Source: JAWKUK01 sp964402175 (GTDB lineage: Bacteria > Planctomycetota > UBA1135 > GCA-002686595). Taken from it: 64,000 bases of DNA. The translations under genes and the position numbers were made by a program. Positions 26,956 through 34,598 of this stretch are shown here, piece by piece; position 1 is the first letter of the stretch; each line of letters begins with the position of its first letter. The notes below the pieces were generated by a model. It did no database searches and was not told the DNA's origin. It saw only the letters and a program-made list of their open reading frames with translations. The stretch is from the NCBI GenBank assembly GCA_964402175.1, contig CAYOBN010000003.1:62001-126000 (forward strand), in the 5' to 3' direction.

Positions 26956-27250
26956 GTGGGCAGGGATGAGGTGACTCGAGACGGCCTGGAGTCTACGACA
27001 TCCACCGTGGCCGCTGGATGAAGCGAGCGACAGCCAGCAGAGCTCCACGAGCTCGCGGCGAGAGCTGGGTGGTTTCCGCGGCAGCGGAGCGCCCTCGGAT
27101 CCTCGGAGAACCTCAGCGGGCGCGCGGAGCGGGCTTGCGTGAACCAGTCGCGGGAACGCTCCCTGGTCTGCTCGAGGTATGGATTCTCCGCGCCCTAGTG
27201 CATCTTCGCGCACAGACCGCTGGGGCGGTGTTACGGTGCTCGACCAACCC

Positions 27251-28381
27251 ATGCAGTCCCCCGTGCACCCCGAACGCTCCTCCGACCTGTGGCCGCTCTC
27301 GGCGCACGCGCTGGCGACTCTGCCGAGCCCGACCCTGCTCGTGTGGCTCGCGCACGTCGAGCACAACATCGAGCGCGTGCTGGCCGTCACGGGCGATCGC
27401 TGGCGACCGCACGTGAAGACCGTCAAGACACCGGAGATCCTGGCGCTGGTCGTCGCCCGCGGTGTCCGCCATTTCAAGTGCGCGACGGTCCGCGAAGCCC
27501 AGATGCTGGCTGAGCTCTTGCGTCTTCACGCACCTGTCGCGGGCGATGTGCTCGTCGCGTTCCCGCACGTGGGCCCGAACCTCGCTGCGCTCGCGGAGCT
27601 GGCACGCAGCGCGCCGCACGTGCGCTGGTCGATCCTGTCGGAGGACCCCGAACATGCGGCTCTGGTGCCGGACGTTCTGGACATCTTCGTCGACCTGAAC
27701 AGTGGGATGAACCGAACAGGAGCTCCGTGCGGCGACCTCGCGCGGATCCACGCGACCGCGCGCGCGGCGGGCTCGCGTTGCCGGGGCCTGCACGCCTACG
27801 ACGGTCACCACGGTGACCCCGACCGCGAGCGACGCCGCGCCTCGGTGTGGGAGTCGAACGACCGCGTACGCTCTGTCAGCGATGCGCTGCGCACCGCGGG
27901 TCACCCGATCGAAGAGATCATCACCGCAGGGACCCCTGCGTTTCCCGCGGCGCTGGGCGATCCGGGCTGGCGCGGTCGGCCGGAGGTCCACCGCGTCTCG
28001 CCGGGCACCGTCGTGCTCGGCGATCTGCGCGCGATCGAACAGGTGCCCGAGCTGGAGCTCACGCCCGCCGCGCTGGTCCTCGCGCGCGTGATCAGCCGAC
28101 CGAACGCGACACGGGTCACGGTCGACGCGGGCTCGAAAGCGCTGAGCGCGGATGTCGAGACCGTCGGTGTGCCCGTCGGCTGGCCCGGACTCACACCGGT
28201 GCGACCGAGCGAGGAGCATCTGCCGCTCGAGGTCACGGAGGGCCCTGCGCCCGCGCTCGGGACGCCGCTGCTCTTCATCCCGGGGCACGTCTGCCCCACG
28301 GTGAACCTCTACGACGAGCTCGTGCTCGTCGGGCCGACGGGCGCGCTCGAGCGTGCGCGCGTAACGGCTCGGGGGCACTGA
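27251..28381 (+). CDS. PLP-dependent D-threonine aldolase / D-serine ammonia-lyase family enzyme
   Basis: 376 residues from the ATG at 27251 (an in-frame ATG 24 codons upstream is less likely). The N-terminal alanine-racemase-type barrel holds the PLP lysine in RPHVKTVK (Lys 56), followed by FKCATVREAQML and VDLNSGMNRTG. The C-terminal domain has GHVCPT (His 346, Cys 348), the metal-binding pair of D-threonine aldolase and eukaryotic-type D-serine dehydratase. It should break down D-threonine-like or D-serine-like amino acids in the cytoplasm. It precedes an oxidoreductase gene on the same strand. Confidence 0.87.
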   Translation: MQSPVHPERSSDLWPLSAHALATLPSPTLLVWLAHVEHNIERVLAVTGDRWRPHVKTVKTPEILALVVARGVRHFKCATVREAQMLAELLRLHAPVAGDVLVAFPHVGPNLAALAELARSAPHVRWSILSEDPEHAALVPDVLDIFVDLNSGMNRTGAPCGDLARIHATARAAGSRCRGLHAYDGHHGDPDRERRRASVWESNDRVRSVSDALRTAGHPIEEIITAGTPAFPAALGDPGWRGRPEVHRVSPGTVVLGDLRAIEQVPELELTPAALVLARVISRPNATRVTVDAGSKALSADVETVGVPVGWPGLTPVRPSEEHLPLEVTEGPAPALGTPLLFIPGHVCPTVNLYDELVLVGPTGALERARVTARGH

Positions 28382-28479
28382 CAGCGCACAGGTCCCGAGT
28401 TCGCCTCGCCGCGCGCAGCCGATCGTTTACGCTCAGGGGGCAAGCACCGCGACGCCGCGACCCCAGGAGTCCCACGAGC

Positions 28480-29676
28480 ATGTCCCTCACACGCCGCCAG
28501 CTCACGCAACTCGGAGCGCTCATGCCTTTCTCGGCGCCCTTCGTGCGCCGCGGGCCGCTGCGCGAGCGGCCGCGGCTCGCGGTGATCGGGGCCTGGAACC
28601 GAGGGCGCTCGAACCTCGAAGGTGTGCTCGACGGAGGCGCGGAGGTCACGCACCTGGTCGATGTGGATGCACGCCACCTCGGCCACGCGCTGGACCTGAT
28701 GCAGGGCCGCGGGCTGCGCAAACCCAGCACCGCCGCCGATTGGCGCGCGGTCCTGGAGAAGCCCGAGCAGCTCGATGGAGTGGTGATCTCGACGCCGGAT
28801 CATCAGCACGCTCCGATCGCCAGCGCTGCGCTCTCCGCGCGGCTGGCGGTCTACTGCGAGAAGCCTCTGTCGCGCACTTCAGCGGAGGCGCGCGAGCTGC
28901 TGGCGCTGGCGCAGAAGGCGCGCGTCGCGACGCAGATGGGGATCCAGATCCACGCGACGGAGAACTACCGCCGCGTCGTCGAGGCCATCCGCGGGGGCGC
29001 GATCGGTGCGGTGCAAACCGTGCACGTGCTCTGCTCGAAGAGCTGGTCCGATGGGCGCTACGGCGCAGAGGCTCCGGTGCCCGCGTACCTCGACTGGGAC
29101 CTCTGGCTGGGCTCGGCAGAGAAGCGCGCGTACTGCGAAGGGTTGCACCCCGCGTGGTGGCGGAAGTTCTGGAGCTTCGGCAGCGGCACCGTCGGCGACA
29201 TGGCGTGCCACTGGGTCGACCTCGTGCACTGGGCGCTCGAGCTCGATGTGCCCGCGCGCACCGAAGCGGAGGGGCCGGAGGTTCACGCGGACGGCACACC
29301 GCGCTGGTTGCATGCGACGTGGCACCATCCCGCGCGCGGCGCGCGGCCCGCGGTGGACGTGCACTGGTGGGACGGCGGACGGAAGCCCGACTGCGCGCGC
29401 GAGGGCTGGGACGACTGCCACATCTGGATCGGCACACGCGGCAAGCTCTTCAGCACCTACGGCGCACACGAGGTCGTCCTCGACGCCGAAGACGAGCGCT
29501 ACGTCGCGCCCGAGCGCTCGTTGGCCCCGTCGCGCGGTCACTACGTGGAGTGGCTCGAGGCCATCGCTGGCGGCCCTGCGCCCTCGTGCGACTTCGAATA
29601 CTCGGCGCCGCTCACCGAGACCGTCCTCCGCGCGGCCGAGGTCTATCGGGCGAACGGCGTCGAGGGTCCCCGCTGA
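28480..29676 (+). CDS. Gfo/Idh/MocA-family oxidoreductase with Tat-like signal
   Basis: 398 residues. The ATG at 28480 has AGGAGT 9 nt upstream, one of the few good ribosome sites here. The N-terminus SLTRRQLTQLG is a twin-arginine export signal, so the protein may act in the periplasm. The Rossmann segment is RLAVIGAWNRGRSN, followed by ISTPDHQHAPIA and YCEKPLS, the EKP motif of the family. Planctomycetes carry many such exported Gfo/Idh/MocA proteins, most with unknown sugar-like substrates. Confidence 0.9.
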   Translation: MSLTRRQLTQLGALMPFSAPFVRRGPLRERPRLAVIGAWNRGRSNLEGVLDGGAEVTHLVDVDARHLGHALDLMQGRGLRKPSTAADWRAVLEKPEQLDGVVISTPDHQHAPIASAALSARLAVYCEKPLSRTSAEARELLALAQKARVATQMGIQIHATENYRRVVEAIRGGAIGAVQTVHVLCSKSWSDGRYGAEAPVPAYLDWDLWLGSAEKRAYCEGLHPAWWRKFWSFGSGTVGDMACHWVDLVHWALELDVPARTEAEGPEVHADGTPRWLHATWHHPARGARPAVDVHWWDGGRKPDCAREGWDDCHIWIGTRGKLFSTYGAHEVVLDAEDERYVAPERSLAPSRGHYVEWLEAIAGGPAPSCDFEYSAPLTETVLRAAEVYRANGVEGPR

Positions 29677-29765
29677 CGGGCGAAGCGGGCGCGCCCCCGG
29701 TTGCTGCGGGCCGCGAACACGACCGTTACGCACTGGCCCGTGGTGCCACCGCGCCCCTGCCCTTA

Positions 29766-29801
29766 ACCTGTGCGCCCGGCCAGGTGGCCGGAGCCACAGG
29801 T
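29766..29801 (+). promoter_or_regulatory. Hairpin covering the ribosome site of the TonB-receptor gene
   Basis: Outer arms ACCTGTG (29766-29772) and CACAGGT (29795-29801) pair perfectly; inner arms CCGGCC (29776-29781) and GGCCGG (29786-29791) add 6 bp around loop AGGT. The structure ends 2 nt before the ATG and includes the only AGG that could serve as a Shine-Dalgarno site. Confidence 0.5.
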
Positions 29802-29803
29802 CC

Positions 29804-31909
29804 ATGCAACGCACCCCGAACGCCTTCGCCGTCGCGCTCGTCGCCACGGCCCTGACCGCTCCCCGGACGCTCGCACAGGAGGGCGCCGCCGCGCCGGCCC
29901 AAGGTGAAGGCGCGCCGATCGTCGTCACCGCGCGCAAGGTGGAGGAGCGCATCGAAGACGTACCCTCCAGCGTGTCCGTGGTGACGGGCTCAACGATCGA
30001 GAAGAGCAGCATCCGCAGCGTGCGCGAAGCGACCGCGCGCGTGCCGAACCTCGTGATGACCGAGTTCTCCTCGCGGCGCCTCTCGTTCCCCTACGTGCGC
30101 GGCATCGGGTCGGGCATCGGCGAACCGGCGGTGGTCACCTACATCGACGGTGTGCCGCAGCTCACGGTCGGCAGCACCAACCTGCCCCCGATCGACCTAG
30201 AGCGCATCGAGGTCCTTCGCGGGCCGCAGGGCACGCTGTACGGCCGCAACGCGCTGGGCGGCGTGCTGAACGTCGTCAGCGCGCGCCCCGGCGACACCCT
30301 GCGCGCGAGCCTCTCGACGACCTTCGGCAACAACGGACAGCGCGACTACCGCGCCGATTTCTCGGGCCCGGTGGGCTCGAACGGCGTCGGCGCGTCGCTG
30401 TCGTTGCTGCACAGCGAGCGCGACGGATTCACGACGAACCGCGCGACGGGCAACGACGTCGATTCGCGCGAGTCGCTCTTCGGGCGCGCGCAAGTCGTCT
30501 TCCGCCCGACCGAGGACTCCGAGCTGCGCGTGTCGCTCTACGCCGAGCGCGCAGACGACGGCGGCTTCGTGCTGGCGCCGCTCGACGGACTGCGGCGCAA
30601 CCCGTTTACGATCGACCAGGACTTCGAGGGCACCGTCGAGCGCGACGTCACCGCGCCCGCGATCACGTTCACGCAGTTCGGCGACTCCTTCGACTTCACC
30701 TCGATCACCGCGTACACGGATTGGGATGTCACGGAGACCTCCGACTTCGACTTCACGCGCATCGATGGCGTCCGTCGGCGCACGACCGAGGACCAGAGCT
30801 TCTTCTACCAGGAGCTCCGGCTCAACTCGAACAACAAGACGGGGGTGCGCTGGCTCGCAGGCGTTTCGGGTTTCGCCTCGGACAGCGGCCGCGCGGCGTC
30901 CAACGACTTCCGCCCGGATGGCGCGGGCGTCTTCTTCCCGCCGCTGGCCGTCGGGGTCGACACCAACGACGGCAGCTTCGACGACGTGGGCCTCTCGGCG
31001 TTCGGCCAAGTGACGGTGCCCGTGTCCGACACCGTCGAGGTGACCGGCGGTGTGCGCTACGATCGTGAAGACAAAGAGGCCGACCTGCGGCGCACCTTCG
31101 TCACCGGCGGCTTCACCGCGGTCGATCAGTCCAGGTCGCTCGAAGAGGACTTCGACCAGGTCTCGCCGACGCTCAGCGTGCTCTGGCGCGCCGCCGACGA
31201 CACCAACGTGTACGCCCTCGCTTCCCGAGCGTTCAAAGCCGGCGGGTTCAACTTGGCCGCGCCGAGCGACCAGTTCTTCTTCGAGCCGGAGACCAGTTGG
31301 ACCTACGAGGTCGGCGTCAAACACGCCGTGACCGATGCGCTCGACGTCCGCGTGGCGCTCTTCCTGATCGAGTGGGATGACATGCAGCTCTCCCTGTTCG
31401 ATCCCTCGGCGGGCGGCTACGTCGCCAACGCGGGCGAATCGACCAGCCAAGGGATCGAGGTCGAAGTGATCGGCCGCATCGGCGACGCGTGGTCCGCGTA
31501 CGCGTCTGCGGGTTTCCTCGATACCGAGTTCGACAACTTCATCGACTCGTTCGGCAACGACACCGCGGGCAACAGCCTGCCGTTTGCGCCGGACAACACG
31601 GTCGCGCTGGGTGTGCAGCACTCGCGCATCGTCGGAGACGGCCTGAAGCTCGACGTGGCGCTCGAAGCCCAGCACGTGGGCGACTTCTACTACGACCCAT
31701 CGAACCTGGCGCAGGAGAACTACACGCTCGTCAACGCCTCGGTCGGTCTGTCGGGCAAGCGCTGGCGCGCGGCTTTGTTCGGCCGGAACCTCGGCGACCA
31801 GGAGTACGTGCCGATCGCCTTCCAGGCGAACCCCGCGGACCCGACCTTCTTCGTCGGTGAGAACGCGGCGCCGCGCCTCTACGGCGTGACGCTGGGTTGG
31901 TCGTTCTGA
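29804..31909 (+). CDS. TonB-dependent outer-membrane receptor
   Basis: 701 residues: signal peptide (~1-24, ending TLAQ), a segment IVVTARKVEERIEDVP resembling a TonB box plus plug start, plug domain to ~165 (LERIEVLRGPQGTLYGRNALGG), then a beta barrel ending in a C-terminal Phe (LGWSF). It resembles the RhaA/FyuA-like receptors often called IroE- or TonB-siderophore-type, but the substrate is unknown. A strong hairpin precedes the start codon. The receptor needs TonB-ExbBD, not seen in the window. Confidence 0.93.
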   Translation: MQRTPNAFAVALVATALTAPRTLAQEGAAAPAQGEGAPIVVTARKVEERIEDVPSSVSVVTGSTIEKSSIRSVREATARVPNLVMTEFSSRRLSFPYVRGIGSGIGEPAVVTYIDGVPQLTVGSTNLPPIDLERIEVLRGPQGTLYGRNALGGVLNVVSARPGDTLRASLSTTFGNNGQRDYRADFSGPVGSNGVGASLSLLHSERDGFTTNRATGNDVDSRESLFGRAQVVFRPTEDSELRVSLYAERADDGGFVLAPLDGLRRNPFTIDQDFEGTVERDVTAPAITFTQFGDSFDFTSITAYTDWDVTETSDFDFTRIDGVRRRTTEDQSFFYQELRLNSNNKTGVRWLAGVSGFASDSGRAASNDFRPDGAGVFFPPLAVGVDTNDGSFDDVGLSAFGQVTVPVSDTVEVTGGVRYDREDKEADLRRTFVTGGFTAVDQSRSLEEDFDQVSPTLSVLWRAADDTNVYALASRAFKAGGFNLAAPSDQFFFEPETSWTYEVGVKHAVTDALDVRVALFLIEWDDMQLSLFDPSAGGYVANAGESTSQGIEVEVIGRIGDAWSAYASAGFLDTEFDNFIDSFGNDTAGNSLPFAPDNTVALGVQHSRIVGDGLKLDVALEAQHVGDFYYDPSNLAQENYTLVNASVGLSGKRWRAALFGRNLGDQEYVPIAFQANPADPTFFVGENAAPRLYGVTLGWSF

Positions 31910-31968
31910 GCCCCGCATGAGGGCCGGGGGCAGCCACGGCGCGCGCGCCGGGTTAGGCTGTCCCCATC

Positions 31969-32946
31969 ATGCGACTGTTGCCCCTTGCCCTCACCCTGGC
32001 CGCCCTGGCCCTCGCCGCTCCGGCGACTGCCCAGGTCGGCTCCCCCGTCCCGAAGGTCGACCTGGAGGTCGTCCACCCCGCGGCCAAGACGTTCGACGCC
32101 TTCAAAGGGCGCCTGATCCTGGTCGAGTTCTTCGCTCACTGGTGAGGCCCGTGCCGAGGTGCAGTTCCGCACCTCAACCGCCTGCACGAAGAGTACGAAG
32201 CGCAAGGCCTGACGGTCCTCGGTGTCACCGCGGCGAAAGAGGACCGCGCCAAGACCGAACGCTGGGTGAGCGACCTCGGGGTGAAGTACCCCTACGCGTA
32301 CTTCAACGACAGCGGCCTCTCGCAAGTGACGGAGCACCGCGCGTACCCGCACGCGGCCCTGATCGACCCGCAAGGCGTCGTCGTCTGGACCGGACATCCG
32401 ACCTCGCTGAACAAAGGGACCATCGAGCAGCACCTCAAGGGCGCTTCGAAGTTCCTGAGCTACGGCTGGGGCCCCGAGTTCGAGCCCGTCGCCAAAGCCG
32501 TCGCGAAGCGTGAGTTCGCGAAGGCCGTCGCCGAGGTCGACAAGTTGGCAGCGAAGGGGGTCGCGGACGCGGCCACGGTGCGCGATGGAGTCCTGGGGCT
32601 GCTCGACGTCGAGGTCAAAGCGCTCACCTCGGCGCTCGACGCCGGGGACTGCCTGAAGGCCCACACGCTGGCGTCGTCCCTCGACGGCAAGCTCAAGGGC
32701 TTGACCCAGGAGAGCACCGTCACGGACGCCCTCAAGCGCCTTACGACGGACAAAGCGCTCAAGGAGGTCCTCGAGGGCCAGAAGAAGCTCGCGAAGCTCG
32801 CCGAGGGCGAGCTGCGCAAGGAGAAGGAGATCCAGGCCGCGATCCGCTCCGCGGAGCAATTGGCGAAGAAGTACGAAGGCACGATCGTCGCCACCGAGGC
32901 GCAGGCTTTCATCAGCCGTTTGCAGGCTGCGTTGAAGGACAAGTGA
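31969..32946 (+). CDS. TlpA-like thioredoxin selenoprotein (WUGPC, TGA at 32143)
   Basis: 325 residues with an in-frame TGA at codon 59. Signal peptide ~1-21 (APATAQ), then a TlpA/ResA-like thioredoxin fold: LILVEFFAHW, TGA, GPCRGAVPHLNRLHEEY. The expected active site is WCxxC, so the TGA replaces the first, attacking cysteine and gives WUGPC; Cys 62 resolves. Residues ~180-325 form a lysine- and alanine-rich helical tail not usual in TlpA. The frame, codon use and homology continue unbroken after the TGA. A perfect 7-bp hairpin follows. It should act as an exported thiol (selenol) reductase or oxidase. Confidence 0.88.
32156..32175 (+). promoter_or_regulatory. SECIS-like hairpin after the TGA at 32143
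   Basis: GAGGTGC (32156-32162) and GCACCTC (32169-32175) form a perfect 7-bp stem around loop AGTTCC. The loop starts 18 nt after the TGA, matching bacterial SECIS spacing. Confidence 0.65.
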
Positions 32947-33065
32947 CCCAGCGGTACAAGGGGGGGGTGGAGCGCGGCTGGGCTTGTGCTCCGCGCGCGC
33001 TCGATCCATGATGACGAGCGAGGCGGCGGGCTCCCCATCGCTCCGCATCCGCCTCCCCCCCACCT

Positions 33066-33596
33066 TTGCGTCGACACCAGCGCTCGTTCCTGAGCAGTCT
33101 CTCGTCAGCCGCGGTTCTGTGGAGTGTGCTCGCGTGCCGAGCACCCGAGACGGACGGAGCCCAGCTCGTCGCGTCCATCGACGCGCGGCACCGCGCAGCG
33201 CAGAGCCACTTCGAAGCCGAACAACGGCGCGTGCGCGCCGAGCTCGAGCACCACCGCATGCGTGACTTCGGAGGCCATGGTGCGCTCGAGCTGCGCGACG
33301 TCGCGCTGATCGGCTGGCCGGGCTCGGCGTACCTGAAGGTCTGGTACACGTACGTCAACACGGGGGAGCGCACCCGGGTGCACCCCGAGGTGATCCTCGA
33401 TGTGGGGGTCCCCGAAGAGGGCACGCTGCTCAGTGCGAGGCAGACGCTGATCCTGCCGCTGCTCATCGAGCTCGGACACGGCAGCACCTACAGCTCCTCG
33501 ATCGAGGTCCCGGTCGACGAGGTCTACGAGCGACAGGGCTGGACCTGGGACATCCGCGTGCAGCGGGGCCCGGAGCCGAGGCGCAGGTCGCGGTAG
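33066..33596 (+). CDS. Small exported protein or lipoprotein, unknown function
   Basis: 176 residues if started at TTG 33066, where a basic stretch and hydrophobic segment end in VLAC (Cys 24), a possible lipobox. Residues ~35-65 are charged helix (AEQRRVRAELEHHRMRD); the rest is beta-rich (LKVWYTYVNTGERTRVHPEV). I do not recognise it. Codon bias supports a gene, but the start is uncertain. Confidence 0.55.
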   Translation: MRRHQRSFLSSLSSAAVLWSVLACRAPETDGAQLVASIDARHRAAQSHFEAEQRRVRAELEHHRMRDFGGHGALELRDVALIGWPGSAYLKVWYTYVNTGERTRVHPEVILDVGVPEEGTLLSARQTLILPLLIELGHGSTYSSSIEVPVDEVYERQGWTWDIRVQRGPEPRRRSR

Positions 33597-33604
33597 TGAG
33601 GTTT

Positions 33605-33775
33605 GGTAGCAGGTGCGACTTTGCGATCGCGCGGGAGGGGAATCGAACGGTACCAGGTACGACTTAGCGATCGCGCGCCCGCCCCCGTGCACTCGCAAGC
33701 GCTCTCGCGCGCGATCGCAAAGTCGTACCTGGTACCGTTCGATTCCCGCGCGATCGCAACGTCGTACCTCGTACC
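33605..33775. repeat. Four-copy ~38-bp repeat arranged as a large inverted repeat
   Basis: The unit contains AATCGAACGGTACCAGGTAC, then GACTTTGCGATCGCGCG. Two copies run forward (33605-33677) and two run in reverse (33707-33775), around a ~30-bp unique spacer. The arms could fold into a long cruciform or RNA hairpin. GCGATCGC, an 8-bp palindrome, occurs in every unit. The array lies between two plus-strand genes and has no coding role that I can see. Confidence 0.8.
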
Positions 33776-33804
33776 GTTCGAAGTGACGCTACCTTCCACC
33801 CCGC

Positions 33805-34398
33805 GTGAACTACCTCGCCCACGTCACCCTCGCCCTGCCGACCCCCGAAGCGCGCCTCGGCGCGCTGCTCGGGGACTTCGCGCGCGGGCTCGACGTGGAG
33901 CGCCTCCCCCCGGCCATCCGCCAAGGCCTCGACGAACACCGGGCGGTGGACCGCTACTTCGACAGCGCCCCTGAGGTGCGCGCCGCAGAGCGCCTCTTCC
34001 CCACAGAGCTCAAGCGCTTCGCGGGCATCCTGATCGACGTGTTCGTGGACCACGCCTTGGTGCGCCACTGGGAGGCCCTGCGGCCCGCGCACGTCGGCGA
34101 TGACTCGCTCGGCGAAGTTACGGCGAGCCTCTACGGTGCGCTGGACACCTACGCGGCGCTCCTGCCGCCGCGCTTGCAGCACGTCGCCCCATACCTCGTC
34201 CGCGACGACTGGCTCGCGGGTTACGGCAGCCTCGCGAACATCGAGCGCGCGCTGCAGGGCCTCGCGCGGCGCTTCCGCCGCCCGACCCCGCTGGCCGAAG
34301 GGATCGCCGTGTTGCGGGCCCAACCCGAGGCCTTCGACGAGCTGGCCTTCGCCGTGTTCCCACGCTGCGTGCAATGGGCTCGCGGAGAGCTCGGGTAG
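33805..34398 (+). CDS. AcpH-like acyl-carrier-protein phosphodiesterase (DUF479)
   Basis: 197 residues from GTG 33805, giving MNYLAHVTLALPTPEARLGA, the typical N-terminus of the AcpH family. The HD-like metal residues are seen in LLGDFARG, LDEHRAVDRYFD and FVDHALVRHW. AcpH removes the 4'-phosphopantetheine arm of acyl carrier protein. The E. coli enzyme has a similar length (~193). The gene starts 30 bp after the inverted-repeat array. Confidence 0.85.
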   Translation: MNYLAHVTLALPTPEARLGALLGDFARGLDVERLPPAIRQGLDEHRAVDRYFDSAPEVRAAERLFPTELKRFAGILIDVFVDHALVRHWEALRPAHVGDDSLGEVTASLYGALDTYAALLPPRLQHVAPYLVRDDWLAGYGSLANIERALQGLARRFRRPTPLAEGIAVLRAQPEAFDELAFAVFPRCVQWARGELG

Positions 34399-34447
34399 CC
34401 ACCGACGTGTAACGCAGCGCGGCAGCCCGGGCCGCCCCAACGGATGA

Positions 34448-34487
34448 GCGCCTCCGGAGGCGCCTGCTCCGCTGCGTACCGCAGCGG
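34448..34487. terminator. Two adjacent hairpins between convergent genes
   Basis: GCGCCTCCGGAGGCGC (34448-34463) is a perfect 16-nt palindrome. CCGCTGCG (34469-34476) pairs with CGCAGCGG (34480-34487). They sit in the 200-bp gap between the AcpH-like gene (plus) and formate dehydrogenase (minus) and probably end transcription from either side. Confidence 0.5.
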
Positions 34488-34598
34488 CGTCACACACTGA
34501 GCTACGCCTCGGCGTCGCAGGCGGCCCGGCCGGTGCTACGGCAGTGTGCAGCGCTGACACCCGTGACGCGCGACGCCACCGACGGCCTCCGCCGGGCC

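Noticed and set aside
33620..33760. tRNA 3' fragments suggested by GTTCGATTCCC in the repeat
   Set aside because: The flanking bases do not form a T-stem, and all copies share the same non-tRNA context.
33605..33775. CRISPR array
   Set aside because: The repeats come in opposite orientations with no regular spacers and no cas genes nearby.
34471..34515. tRNA-like piece on the minus strand (GGCGTAGCTCAGTGTG)
   Set aside because: It resembles a tRNA D-arm, but no anticodon stem, T-arm or acceptor pairing could be built, so it is not a tRNA (nor selC).
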